Source of the DNA: Firmicutes bacterium UBA2598
GTDB taxonomy: Bacteria > Bacillota > PH28-bin88
Length of the DNA stretch: 12,276 bases
Reading direction: 5' to 3'
Assembly: GCA_002339345.1 (NCBI GenBank)
Contig: DDKM01000057.1
Location: 1-12,276 of the forward strand
Position numbers and translations under genes: made by a program. The notes beneath the pieces were generated by a model, which did not search any database, was not told where the DNA came from, and worked only from the letters and a program-made list of their open reading frames with translations. Positions 1-7,611 of this stretch are shown here, in pieces. Every line of letters begins with the position of its first letter. Within the stretch, counting starts at the first letter, position 1.

Positions 1-255
1 TATGAACCGGTGTGGGCCATCGGTACCGGCCGGACGGCATCCCCCCAAGATGCCCAGCAGGTTATCCGGTCCATCCGGCAGGTAATCCGGGAAATCTTCG
101 GTGAGGCAGCGGAAGCGGTGCGGATCCAGTACGGGGGGTCGGTCAAACCGGAAAACGCCGCCGAGTTGATGGCCCAGCCGGACATCGATGGGGCCCTGGT
201 GGGCGGAGCCAGCCTGCAGGCGGAAACCTTTGCGGCCATTATCAATTACAGGTGA
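1..255 (+). CDS. tpiA: Triose-phosphate isomerase, C-terminal part (5' end outside window)
   Basis: This is the last 84 codons of triose-phosphate isomerase, the cytoplasmic enzyme that interconverts dihydroxyacetone phosphate and glyceraldehyde-3-phosphate. The reading frame is open from base 1 and begins YEPVWAIGTG, the loop-6 motif whose Glu (second visible residue) is the catalytic base of the family. Further on, QYGGSV (about residues 44-49) and ALVGGASL form the phosphate-binding end of the TIM barrel. The frame stops at TGA 253-255. The stop overlaps the Shine-Dalgarno of gpmI, whose start follows 16 bases later, so the two are almost certainly co-transcribed and probably translationally coupled. 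The fragment is cut by the window edge, not truncated biologically. Confidence 0.97.
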   Translation, partial: YEPVWAIGTGRTASPQDAQQVIRSIRQVIREIFGEAAEAVRIQYGGSVKPENAAELMAQPDIDGALVGGASLQAETFAAIINYR

Positions 256-271
256 AAAGGAGCAAAACCGA

Positions 272-1810
272 TTGGTAAAAACGGTACAACCTGTTATCTT
301 GGTAATCCTGGACGGCTGGGGGATGCGGGAAGACCAGGCGGGAAACGCCATAGCGGCTGCCCGCCTGCGGCATTTTCCCGCCCTGTGGGCAAAGTACCCC
401 CATACCCTTTTGGAGGCTTCAGGTGAGGCGGTGGGGCTGCCGGCCGGGCAGATGGGTAACTCGGAAGTGGGGCACCTCAATATGGGGGCTGGACGGGTGG
501 TTTACCAGGACTTGACTAGAATTACCCGGTCCATCAGGGACCGCTCCTTTTTCCAGAATCCTGAACTGGTCAAGGCCATGGAACTGGTTAGGGACAGCGG
601 GAGCAAGCTGCACCTGATGGGTCTGCTGTCCGACGGTGGGGTGCACAGCCATATCCAGCACCTCTTCGCCCTCCTGGAAATGGCCAGGGAGGCGGGGCTG
701 GACAGGGTTTATGTCCATGCCTTCCTGGATGGGCGGGATGTTCCCCCAGCCAATGCCCATACATATATCAGGGAACTGGAGGAATACTGCCATCGGCTGG
801 GCACCGGGCGGATTGCCACCATTATGGGCCGCTACTATGCCATGGACCGGGATCGCCGGTGGGAAAGAACCCAAAAGGCATATCTGGCCATGGTAGCGGG
901 AGAGGGCGAGGGAGCGGTTTCCGCTACTGCAGCCTTGGACCGTTCATATGAACTGGATATCACCGATGAATTTATGCTGCCGGCGGTGGTGCAAAACCCG
1001 GATGGGACACCGGTGGCCACGGTGGAGAAGGGTGATGCCGTCATTTTCTTTAACTTCCGGGCGGACCGGGCCCGCCAGATTACCCGTGCCTTTGTGGAGC
1101 CGGATTTCCGGGGTTTCAGGCGATCCGGTGGCCAGCCGGACATCCATTTTGTTTGCCTGACCACATATGATGTGACCATACCTGCCCCGGTGGCTTTCCC
1201 GCCCCAGGAATTGCGCAATACCCTGGGAGAAGTCATCGCCAGCCACGGGATGCGGCAACTCAGGGTTGCGGAAACGGAAAAATATGCCCATGTTACCTTT
1301 TTCTTCAATGGTGGAGTGGAGGAGGCCAACGACGGTGAGGACAGGTTGCTGATCCCTTCCCCCAAGGTGGCTACCTATGATTTACAACCCGAAATGAGCG
1401 CCCGGGAGGTTACCGAGGCGGTGGTGGACAGAATCAGGCAGCGGGTCTATGACCTGATCATCTTAAACTATGCCAACCCGGACATGGTGGGGCACACCGG
1501 GGTAATGGAGGCAGCTGTAGCGGCGGTGGAAACGGTGGATGAGTGCCTGGGCCGGGTGGTGGCTGCCGGCCGGGATGCCGGGTACACCCTGATCATAACC
1601 GCTGATCATGGCAATGTGGAACAAATGGTGGACGAGCAGGGAGAACCACAGACCGCCCACACCAGCGGCCCGGTACCCTTCATCCTGGTTAACGGGGAGG
1701 CCGGTGAGCTAGTGGAGGGTAACTTGGCGGATGTAGCCCCGACGGTCCTGGACCTCATGGGCCTGGACAAGCCACCGGAGATGACCGGCCACAGCCTGTG
1801 GAGGCCATGA
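272..1810 (+). CDS. gpmI: 2,3-bisphosphoglycerate-independent phosphoglycerate mutase
   Basis: Cofactor-independent, Mn-dependent phosphoglycerate mutase of the alkaline phosphatase superfamily; it converts 3-phosphoglycerate to 2-phosphoglycerate. I chose TTG at 272 because AAAAGGAG (255-262) sits 9 bases upstream and the product then begins with the usual VKTVQPVILVILDGWG. An upstream ATG at 188 lies inside tpiA and would add 28 unrelated residues. The protein has 512 residues, normal for the family. Metal and catalytic residues are visible: Asp14 in LDGWG, nucleophile Ser64 in GNSEVGH, Asp404 and His408 in NPDMVGH, Asp445-His446 in ADHGN, and His463 in AHTSGP. The phosphotransferase insert carries HAFLDGRD and FFNFRADRARQ. 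It lies between tpiA and eno in the usual glycolytic order. Confidence 0.97.
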   Translation: MVKTVQPVILVILDGWGMREDQAGNAIAAARLRHFPALWAKYPHTLLEASGEAVGLPAGQMGNSEVGHLNMGAGRVVYQDLTRITRSIRDRSFFQNPELVKAMELVRDSGSKLHLMGLLSDGGVHSHIQHLFALLEMAREAGLDRVYVHAFLDGRDVPPANAHTYIRELEEYCHRLGTGRIATIMGRYYAMDRDRRWERTQKAYLAMVAGEGEGAVSATAALDRSYELDITDEFMLPAVVQNPDGTPVATVEKGDAVIFFNFRADRARQITRAFVEPDFRGFRRSGGQPDIHFVCLTTYDVTIPAPVAFPPQELRNTLGEVIASHGMRQLRVAETEKYAHVTFFFNGGVEEANDGEDRLLIPSPKVATYDLQPEMSAREVTEAVVDRIRQRVYDLIILNYANPDMVGHTGVMEAAVAAVETVDECLGRVVAAGRDAGYTLIITADHGNVEQMVDEQGEPQTAHTSGPVPFILVNGEAGELVEGNLADVAPTVLDLMGLDKPPEMTGHSLWRP

Positions 1811-1839
1811 AACTACAAATCCAGAAAGAGGGGTTTAGG

Positions 1840-3126
1840 ATGAGTACCATTGCGGATATTTATGGACGGGAGATCATCGATTCCCGCGGTAACCCGACGG
1901 TGGAGGTGGAGGTGTTCCTGGAAAACGGCGGTTTTGGCCGTGCCGCGGTTCCTTCCGGCGCTTCCACCGGTACCAGGGAAGCGGTGGAGTTGCGGGACAA
2001 TGATCCCAAGCGTTTCCTGGGCAAGGGGGTTATGGAAGCGGTAAGCAGTGTCAATGCGGTCATCGCCCCCGAACTGGTGGGTCAGGATGCCCTGGACCAG
2101 GTGGAGGTGGACCGTCTGCTCATGGAGATGGATGGCACCCCCAACAAATCCAAGCTGGGCGCCAATGCGATCCTGGCAGTCTCCCTGGCGGTGGCCAAGG
2201 CAGCCGCGGATTCCCTGCAGCTCCCCCTGTACCGCTACCTGGGAGGTACCAATGCCAGGGAACTGCCGGTACCGATGTTGAACATTCTAAATGGCGGTAA
2301 GCACGCCGACAACAATGTGGACATCCAGGAATTTATGGTGATGCCTGTGGGACTGTCCACCTATTCCGATGGTTTGCGGGCCGGTGTGGAAATCTTCCAC
2401 CATCTGCGGGCGGTACTGAAGGGCAGAGGTCTGTCCACTACTGTGGGTGATGAAGGCGGTTTTGCCCCCAACCTGGGATCCAACGAAGAGGCCCTGCAGG
2501 TAATCATGGAGGCGATCCAGCGGGCAGGGTACAAACCAGGCGAGGAAATCAGGCTGGCGCTGGATGTGGCTGCGTCCGAACTTTATAAGGATGGGAAATA
2601 CCATCTGGCAGGCGAGGGGGTTGTGCGTACCGCCGGGGAAATGATCGATTATTACGACAAGCTGGTGGCCAAATACCCCATCATTTCCATTGAGGATGGC
2701 CTGGCGGAAAACGACTGGGATGGGTGGTTGGAGTTGACCAGGCGGTTAGGTAACCGTGTTCAACTGGTGGGGGATGACATTTTTGTGACCAATACCGCCA
2801 TCCTGGCAGAGGCCATCGGCAAGGGCATTGCCAACTCCGTCTTGATTAAAGTCAATCAGATCGGCACCCTTACCGAAACCCTGGAATGTATTGAAATGGC
2901 CAAAAGGGCCGGTTATACCGCCGTGGTGTCCCACCGCTCCGGTGAAACGGAGGATACCACCATCGCCGACCTGGCGGTAGCCACCAATGCGGGACAAATT
3001 AAAACCGGGGCCCCCTCCCGCACTGACCGGGTGGCCAAATACAACCAGTTGCTGCGGATTGAGGAAGAGTTGATGGATGCCGCCCGCTACCGTGGCCTGG
3101 CAGCCTTCTATAACCTCCGCCGGTAA
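1840..3126 (+). CDS. eno: Enolase (phosphopyruvate hydratase)
   Basis: Enolase dehydrates 2-phosphoglycerate to phosphoenolpyruvate in the cytoplasm and may also join RNA-degrading complexes in Firmicutes. ATG at 1840 gives the standard N-terminus MSTIADIYGREIIDSRGNPT, with an AAAGAGGGG ribosome site 6 bases upstream. ATGs at 1798 and 1807 are in frame but add residues the family lacks. The product has 428 residues, the normal length. Key residues: acid Glu205 in GDEGGFAPN, Mg ligands Asp242, Glu285 and Asp312, base Lys337 in the signature LIKVNQIGT, and the SHRSGETED loop. It starts 29 bases after gpmI, so it belongs to the same operon. Nothing about it looks damaged or foreign. Confidence 0.98.
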   Translation: MSTIADIYGREIIDSRGNPTVEVEVFLENGGFGRAAVPSGASTGTREAVELRDNDPKRFLGKGVMEAVSSVNAVIAPELVGQDALDQVEVDRLLMEMDGTPNKSKLGANAILAVSLAVAKAAADSLQLPLYRYLGGTNARELPVPMLNILNGGKHADNNVDIQEFMVMPVGLSTYSDGLRAGVEIFHHLRAVLKGRGLSTTVGDEGGFAPNLGSNEEALQVIMEAIQRAGYKPGEEIRLALDVAASELYKDGKYHLAGEGVVRTAGEMIDYYDKLVAKYPIISIEDGLAENDWDGWLELTRRLGNRVQLVGDDIFVTNTAILAEAIGKGIANSVLIKVNQIGTLTETLECIEMAKRAGYTAVVSHRSGETEDTTIADLAVATNAGQIKTGAPSRTDRVAKYNQLLRIEEELMDAARYRGLAAFYNLRR

Positions 3127-3140
3127 AGGTGTTCTTTCAT

Positions 3141-3183
3141 GTTTCCTGCGGGGAAACCCGAGTATAGCCCCTCTGGTTTCCCC
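3141..3183 (+). promoter_or_regulatory. Mutually exclusive hairpins after eno
   Basis: GTTTCC (3141-3146) can pair with GGAAAC (3152-3157) in a short 6-bp hairpin. The same middle segment, read as GGGGAAACC (3150-3158), is also perfectly complementary over 9 bp to GGTTTCCCC (3175-3183). Only one pairing can form at a time, an architecture like an attenuator or RNA switch. No U-run follows the second arm, so it does not look like an ordinary rho-independent terminator. A regulatory role is inference only. Confidence 0.35.
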
Positions 3184-3278
3184 CATAGCAGGAATTCTCG
3201 TCAGCAGGGCGAATATAACATGCTGTTCAAAATATTCCAATAATACGGGGGTAGGGCAGACCGCTGGTGGCATGGTTG

Positions 3279-3307
3279 TTGTCTTTTACCAGGGGCTATG
3301 ATAAAAT
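3279..3307 (+). promoter_or_regulatory. Candidate sigma-A promoter for secG
   Basis: TTGTCT (3279-3284) and TAAAAT (3302-3307) are spaced 17 bases apart; an alternative reading is TTGTTG (3276-3281) with TATGAT (3297-3302) at 15 bases. Initiation would fall near 3314, roughly 30 bases ahead of the secG start. The match is fair, not strong, but the long gap after eno makes a separate promoter reasonable. Confidence 0.4.
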
Positions 3308-3344
3308 TATAGCATTGACCATGGACGGGAGGTGAACCCGAGTT

Positions 3345-3566
3345 TTGAAGACAGTACTTTTAGTATTCCAGGTAATTTTCTCCCTGGGCCTGATTGCCAC
3401 CGTGCTGCTGCAGTCCGGCAAGAGTGCCGGCTTGTCCGGCTCCATCGCCGGCGGTGCCGAAACTCTGTTCGGCAAAAAGAAGGGTTTGGATACCTTGCTG
3501 GCGCGCATATCCGCCGTGCTGGCCTTTGGATTTCTGGCCCTGACCTTGACTTTGTCCCTTATCTAA
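3345..3566 (+). CDS. secG: Protein-export membrane protein SecG
   Basis: Small subunit of the SecYEG translocon, which helps SecA-driven export across the cytoplasmic membrane. The product has 73 residues, typical for Gram-positive SecG. It shows two hydrophobic segments (about residues 3-20 and 52-72) flanking a polar loop with the family signature: VLLQSGKSAGLSGSI, then GGAETLFGKKKGLD. The start is TTG at 3345, 10 bases after GGGAGGTG (3327-3334); there is no in-frame ATG nearby. In Firmicutes secG commonly heads the secG-est-rnr-smpB-ssrA cluster. The same order is seen here, but with extra genes in between. Confidence 0.95.
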   Translation: MKTVLLVFQVIFSLGLIATVLLQSGKSAGLSGSIAGGAETLFGKKKGLDTLLARISAVLAFGFLALTLTLSLI

Positions 3567-3648
3567 ATATATTGGGGACAAGCCTTTTTGGGGATACTTA
3601 CCTGTAAAGTTGTAAGGTGTGTATGTTGCAAGGGAGGAAAAAAGAGGT

Positions 3649-5670
3649 ATGGAATTGACGTTTTTGGCCCCGGTTGCCGGGGTGGTGGCCCTGCTGTTCG
3701 CCTACTACCTGACCAACAAGATTAGCCGGGCCGATGCGGGCACCAATCGGATGAAGGAGATTGCCAGCGCCATCCACGAGGGCGCCATCGCCTTCCTGAT
3801 GCGGGAGTACAAGAGTCTGGTTTGGTTCGTGTTGGCTCTAGCGGTGATTATTTTTGTAGCCGGTATCATGACCAAAGGTGAAGGCAGCCTGCAGCCTGCT
3901 ACTGCCATCGCCTACCTGGCGGGAACCATCTGCTCCGTGCTGGCCGGCTGGATCGGCATGAATGTGGCCACCAAGGCCAACGTACGTACCGCCAATGCCG
4001 CCCGCACCAGTGCCAACGCTGCCCTGGGCATCGCCTTTTCCGGCGGCGCGGTTATGGGCATGAGCGTAGTTGGTCTGGGTCTACTGGGCCTTGGAATTAT
4101 CTACCTGATCTTTGAGGATGCTGCCATCGTCAACGGCTTTGCCCTCGGGGCCAGCTCCATCGCCCTGTTTGCCCGTGTGGGCGGCGGTATTTACACCAAA
4201 TCCGCCGACGTGGGTGCTGACCTGGTGGGTAAGGTGGAAGCCGGTATTCCTGAAGATGACCCCCGTAACCCTGCCGTGATTGCGGACAACGTGGGCGACA
4301 ACGTGGGTGACGTGGCCGGCATGGGAGCCGACCTGTTTGAATCATATGTGGGTTCCATCATAGCCGGTATCGCCCTGGCGGCAGCCATCGGCATCGCCGG
4401 CGGCAAGGGTGTACTGGTACCCCTCATGGTTGCTGCTGCAGGCATTGTGGCCTCCATAATTGGTACCTTCTTCGTCCGTACCAATGAGGGCGCCAACGCC
4501 CAGAACGCTCTGAACACCGGCACCTATGTAGCGGCCATCCTGTCCCTGATTGCCACTTACTTTATCACCACCGGGCTGATTACCGAGCCCTATACAGTAG
4601 GAAATAATACCTATACAGGTTTTGGCGTATTCCTGGCCTCCGTATCCGGTCTCATTGGCGGTGTCCTGATCGGTCAGATCACCGAGTATTACACCGCAGC
4701 CAAGTACAAGCCCACCCGGATGATCGCTGCCCAATCGGTGACCGGCACAGCCACCAATGTTATTGCCGGTGTCAGTATTGGGATGCTCAGTACCGCTCTG
4801 CCGGTAATTGTCATCGTAATCGCTATTTTAACTTCATTTAAGTTTGCCGGTCTGTTCGGTATCGCCATGGCTGCTGTGGGGATGCTTTCCGTCACCGGTA
4901 TGACCGTTGCCGTAGATGCCTATGGTCCCATCGCGGATAATGCTGGCGGTATCGCCGAGATGGCTCACCTGGATAAGAGTGTGCGGAAAATCACCGATGC
5001 CCTGGATTCCGTGGGCAACACCACCGCCGCTATTGGCAAGGGTTTTGCCATCGGGTCCGCCGCTCTGACCGCTTTGGCCCTGTTTTCTGCCTACACCCAG
5101 GTGGCGGGGATTGACGCTATTAACTTGATGAACCCCAGCGTAGTAGCCGGTGCCTTTATCGGTGGCATGCTGCCCTTCCTGTTCGGCGCCCTGACCATGA
5201 TGGCGGTGGGCCGTGCTGCCAGTGACATGATTTCTGAAGTGCGCCGGCAGTTTAAAGAAATTCCTGGTCTTATGGAGGGCAATGCCCGCCCGGACTATGC
5301 CCACTGTGTTTCCATCGCCACTGGCGCTGCCCTGCGGGAGATGATCGTTCCCGGCCTTTTGGCGGTAGCTGCCCCTATTTTGGTCGGTTTCCTCATCGGC
5401 AAGGAAGCCCTTGGCGGTATGCTGGCTGGCGCCACAATTACTGGCTTTTTGATGGCGGTAATGATGGCCAACGCTGGCGGTGCCTGGGACAATGCCAAGA
5501 AATACATTGAAACCGGCGAGTATGGTGGGAAGGGTTCACCGGCCCACGCTGCGGCTGTGTCCGGCGATACCGTGGGTGACCCCTTTAAAGATACCTCTGG
5601 CCCGTCCATGAACATCCTGATCAAGTTGATGACCATTGTGGCCCTGGTATTCGCGCCGCTCTTCATTTAA
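3649..5670 (+). CDS. hppA: Membrane-bound, ion-translocating pyrophosphatase (K+-dependent type)
   Basis: Integral membrane pyrophosphatase that hydrolyses cytoplasmic pyrophosphate and pumps H+ or Na+ outward. I chose ATG 3649, 10 bases after AGGGAGGA (3631-3638), over GTG 3619, which lies upstream of that ribosome site. The 673-residue length and the long run of hydrophobic segments fit the roughly 16-helix fold. Active-site motifs: DVGADLVGKVE from Asp187, DNVGDNVGD from Asp213, and a C-terminal GDTVGDPFKDTSGPS. Ala460 and Gly463 in GNTTAAIGKG are the pair associated with K+-dependent enzymes; K+-independent ones have Lys at the first position. The ion-gate segment ADLFES carries Asp228, Glu231 and Ser232, the arrangement found in Na+-PPases and in bacterial K+-dependent H+-PPases, so the pumped ion is undecided. 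It sits 82 bases after secG and ends before a strong hairpin. Confidence 0.97.
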   Translation: MELTFLAPVAGVVALLFAYYLTNKISRADAGTNRMKEIASAIHEGAIAFLMREYKSLVWFVLALAVIIFVAGIMTKGEGSLQPATAIAYLAGTICSVLAGWIGMNVATKANVRTANAARTSANAALGIAFSGGAVMGMSVVGLGLLGLGIIYLIFEDAAIVNGFALGASSIALFARVGGGIYTKSADVGADLVGKVEAGIPEDDPRNPAVIADNVGDNVGDVAGMGADLFESYVGSIIAGIALAAAIGIAGGKGVLVPLMVAAAGIVASIIGTFFVRTNEGANAQNALNTGTYVAAILSLIATYFITTGLITEPYTVGNNTYTGFGVFLASVSGLIGGVLIGQITEYYTAAKYKPTRMIAAQSVTGTATNVIAGVSIGMLSTALPVIVIVIAILTSFKFAGLFGIAMAAVGMLSVTGMTVAVDAYGPIADNAGGIAEMAHLDKSVRKITDALDSVGNTTAAIGKGFAIGSAALTALALFSAYTQVAGIDAINLMNPSVVAGAFIGGMLPFLFGALTMMAVGRAASDMISEVRRQFKEIPGLMEGNARPDYAHCVSIATGAALREMIVPGLLAVAAPILVGFLIGKEALGGMLAGATITGFLMAVMMANAGGAWDNAKKYIETGEYGGKGSPAHAAAVSGDTVGDPFKDTSGPSMNILIKLMTIVALVFAPLFI

Positions 5671-5684
5671 TTGACAATGGCAAT

Positions 5685-5718
5685 AGGGGGTTGGGTAGCG
5701 GTAGCTGCCCAGCCCCTT
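5685..5718 (+). terminator. Long hairpin after hppA, possible terminator
   Basis: Bases 5687-5699 pair with 5704-5716 over 13 bp, with two G-U pairs and a GGTA loop; a further A-U and G-U can extend the stem to 15 bp. It lies 14 bases after the hppA stop. The downstream sequence (CACAATTTC) is only weakly U-rich, so termination is probably partial. It could equally protect the hppA message end. Confidence 0.55.
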
Positions 5719-5766
5719 CACAATTTCAGGGGAGGGGGGCTTGAAAGGAAGGAGGGGTGGTAAACT

Positions 5767-6573
5767 ATGGATAAAATTCATCCATGGGCCGAACCCATTT
5801 GCCTCCCGGGGACCGGCCCGCCGGTGGTGTTGGTACATGGTTTGAGTGGCTCACCAAGTGAAATGCGCCCTCTGGCGGAATTCCTGGCATCCCATGGTTA
5901 CCATGTCATCGCCCCTCTGTTACCCGGCCATGGCACCACCCTATCGGACCTGCAAAGGACCGGTTGGCAGGACTGGTACCGGGCGGTGGCAGGTGTGGTT
6001 CACCGGGCGGCGGCCAAGGAAGATGGGGTAATGCCGGTTGCCGTTGGACTATCCACCGGAGCTTTGCTGGCCCTCCATGGTGCACGGCAGGGCCTGTTCA
6101 GCGGGGTGGCCGCCCTGGCTGCCCCCATGGTTTTTCGCCACCCGGTGGCGGAGATGGCTCCCCTGCTGCAATATATGATCAGGTATTTACCAAAGCGTAA
6201 AAGCCTGTACCATACCGAGCTGGAGAGGATCTCCCGCCGGTTTGCCTATGACCGCCAGCCCACCCGTTCAGTGGCTGAGTTGCTCAAACTGCGCCGGCTG
6301 GTATGGCGGGAATTACCTCTCATCACAGTACCGGTTTTATTGGTTAATTCCCTGGCCGACCGCCAAGTCCACCCGGTCAGTGCCGGCAAACTGGCCGCCA
6401 GGTTGGGCGACAGGGTTATGGAACAGGTTATCCTGTACCACTCGGTGCATCAGGTCACCCTGGACATTGAAAAGCATCTTGTGGAACAGGCGGTGCTGCG
6501 GCTTTGCCAGAGAGTGTTTGGGGTAGAAGGGAGGTTTGAAAATCTACATGAAAGCGGAACGCCCCTGGAATAA
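5767..6573 (+). CDS. est: Alpha/beta-hydrolase, Est30/YvaK-type carboxylesterase
   Basis: A 268-residue cytoplasmic esterase of the serine alpha/beta-hydrolase fold; the physiological substrate is unknown. ATG 5767 follows AAGGAGGG (5749-5756) by 10 bases. The oxyanion loop HGLSGSP starts at His24. The nucleophile elbow is GLSTG with Ser96, the acid is Asp198 in NSLADRQVHP, and the base is His228 in SVHQVTLD. This spacing closely matches the Geobacillus Est30 triad (Ser94, Asp193, His223). The elbow has Thr-Gly-Ala where many relatives have Leu-Gly-Gly, a minor change. No signal peptide or membrane segment is seen. Its place between secG and rnr matches yvaK in Bacillus. Its 3' end overlaps the thioesterase gene by about 26 bases, implying coupled translation. 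Confidence 0.92.
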   Translation: MDKIHPWAEPICLPGTGPPVVLVHGLSGSPSEMRPLAEFLASHGYHVIAPLLPGHGTTLSDLQRTGWQDWYRAVAGVVHRAAAKEDGVMPVAVGLSTGALLALHGARQGLFSGVAALAAPMVFRHPVAEMAPLLQYMIRYLPKRKSLYHTELERISRRFAYDRQPTRSVAELLKLRRLVWRELPLITVPVLLVNSLADRQVHPVSAGKLAARLGDRVMEQVILYHSVHQVTLDIEKHLVEQAVLRLCQRVFGVEGRFENLHESGTPLE

Positions 6574-6967
6574 GTGTTTCGGCTGTGGTCCGGACAATCC
6601 CATCGGGCTTAGGCTGGAATTTACCCTGGAAGGGGATCTTTTCTGGTCTCGGTACACACCGCCTCCCCACTTTCAAGGATACAACGGCATCCTCCACGGG
6701 GGCATTATCGCCACCATGCTGGATGAGGTAATGGCCAACCACGTGCTGGCCTTGGGGCACCATGGGATTGTCACGGCGGAGTTGACGGTGAGATATGTCC
6801 AACCGGTGCCCATCGGCATCCCGTTGAAAATTGTCAGTCGCCTGATGGGAGAGCGGAGGCGGTTGTTCCAAATGGAGGGATGGCTGGAGGATGATACCGG
6901 GGAAGTGCTGGCCAGGGGAAGTGCCAAAATGATGATGACGGAAATGGAAAGGAAAGAGGCGAGGTAA
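6548..6967 (+). CDS. PaaI-like hotdog-fold thioesterase
   Basis: A 139-residue single-domain hotdog protein, probably hydrolysing an acyl-CoA or related thioester; the substrate cannot be read from sequence. The N-terminus has the subfamily signature CFGCGPDNPIGLRL. The core has GILHGGIIATMLDEVM, with the HGG that binds the thioester in PaaI relatives and the following Asp/Glu region on the central helix. Later VRYVQPVPIG and LARGSAKM are typical strands. I chose ATG 6548, 13 bases after AAGGGAGG (6527-6534), a slightly long spacing. TTG 6536 would add four residues but lies only one base after that site. The gene begins inside the 3' end of est and stops directly before the HD gene. It could alternatively be a 4-hydroxybenzoyl-CoA-type enzyme. 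Confidence 0.87.
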   Translation: MKAERPWNKCFGCGPDNPIGLRLEFTLEGDLFWSRYTPPPHFQGYNGILHGGIIATMLDEVMANHVLALGHHGIVTAELTVRYVQPVPIGIPLKIVSRLMGERRRLFQMEGWLEDDTGEVLARGSAKMMMTEMERKEAR

Positions 6968-7519
6968 TTGGAAAGGGAAGAAGCCAAACAGCTAATGGAA
7001 AAACACCTGACCAACGTAAATCTACAAAAACATTGCCTGGGAGTAGAGGCGGTGATGCGCGCCCTGGCTGTCCATTTCGGGGAGAACGTAGAGCTTTGGG
7101 GCATTGCCGGTTTGCTCCATGACATCGATTACGAGGAAACCAAGGATGATCCCGACCGGCACAGTCTGGTGGGCGGGGAAATGCTTGCTGAGCTGGGATT
7201 TCCGGCGGTGGTGGTGGAGGCGGTGAAGGCCCATAATGACCGGCACGGCCTACCGCGGGAGACGTTGATGGCCAAAGCACTGTATGCTACCGATCCTGTC
7301 ACCGGTCTTGTTGTGGCTGGTGCCCTCATCCGGCCGGAGAAGAAGCTGGCGCTGTTGGATGTTCCCTTCCTCCTCAACCGGTTTCATGAAAAATCCTTCG
7401 CCAGGGGGGCCCGCCGGGAGACCATCATGGCCTGTAGCGAACTGGGTTTATCCCTGGAGGAATTTCTGGGTATAGCCCTGGAGGCCATGCAGGGTATTGC
7501 CGTGGAGCTGGGTCTGTAA
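6968..7519 (+). CDS. HD-domain (HDIG-type) phosphohydrolase
   Basis: A 183-residue HD-superfamily protein, expected to be a metal-dependent phosphohydrolase; the substrate is unknown. The metal-binding pattern is complete: His22 (QKHCLGVE), His51-Asp52 (AGLLHDIDYE), His65 (DRHSLVGGE), His89 (VKAHNDRHG) and Asp109 (ALYATDPVTG). This is the order seen in small stand-alone HDIG proteins. The start is taken as TTG 6968, immediately after the thioesterase stop, with AAAGAGG (6953-6959) 8 bases upstream. ATG 6995 is possible but has a worse-spaced ribosome site. There are no signal or membrane segments. The zero-base junction with the upstream gene implies one transcript and coupled translation. 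The gene ends 92 bases before rnr. Confidence 0.87.
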   Translation: MEREEAKQLMEKHLTNVNLQKHCLGVEAVMRALAVHFGENVELWGIAGLLHDIDYEETKDDPDRHSLVGGEMLAELGFPAVVVEAVKAHNDRHGLPRETLMAKALYATDPVTGLVVAGALIRPEKKLALLDVPFLLNRFHEKSFARGARRETIMACSELGLSLEEFLGIALEAMQGIAVELGL

Positions 7520-7611
7520 AGCCAGGGGCCTTTCCCGGGGTTGGGTATGTCTTTGGATGGTTAAATTATGCCTATGGTACAGATGGGCCAATGGAAAGGG
7601 AGTATTTTATT

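Larger units (their letters stand above)
3127..3344 (+). other. Intergenic region eno-secG
   Basis: These 218 bases hold no gene I can support. They contain the alternative hairpins at 3141-3183, an A+T-rich stretch near 3215-3245, a candidate promoter at 3279-3307 and the secG ribosome site GGGAGGTG at 3327-3334. A frame entering from an out-of-frame ATG at 3077 stays open across most of the gap, but its first part is the wrong frame of eno and I see no protein-like composition in the rest. Confidence 0.6.

Noticed and set aside
419..1365. Long - strand open frames opposite gpmI (151 and 176 codons)
   Set aside because: They mirror the codon structure of a clearly real gene on the + strand, have no ribosome sites or recognisable motifs, and similar frames occur opposite eno, hppA and rnr as expected for G+C-rich DNA.
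1798..1840. Upstream ATGs of eno overlapping the gpmI stop (1798 and 1807)
   Set aside because: They would add residues absent from enolases, while ATG 1840 has a well-placed ribosome site and the conserved N-terminus.
3077..3301. Frame overlapping the eno 3' end and running into the gap
   Set aside because: Its first third is eno in another frame, the start has no good ribosome site, and the remaining part has no protein-like features.
5671..5700. TTGACA right after the hppA stop as a promoter for est
   Set aside because: No acceptable -10 box occurs 15-19 bases downstream; that region is the GC-rich arm of the hairpin.
7520..7611. Possible promoter or terminator between the HD gene and rnr
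   Set aside because: A+T-rich bases near 7561-7578 and G/C runs near 7525-7540 are present, but no -35/-10 pair with proper spacing or convincing stem with a U-run could be built.
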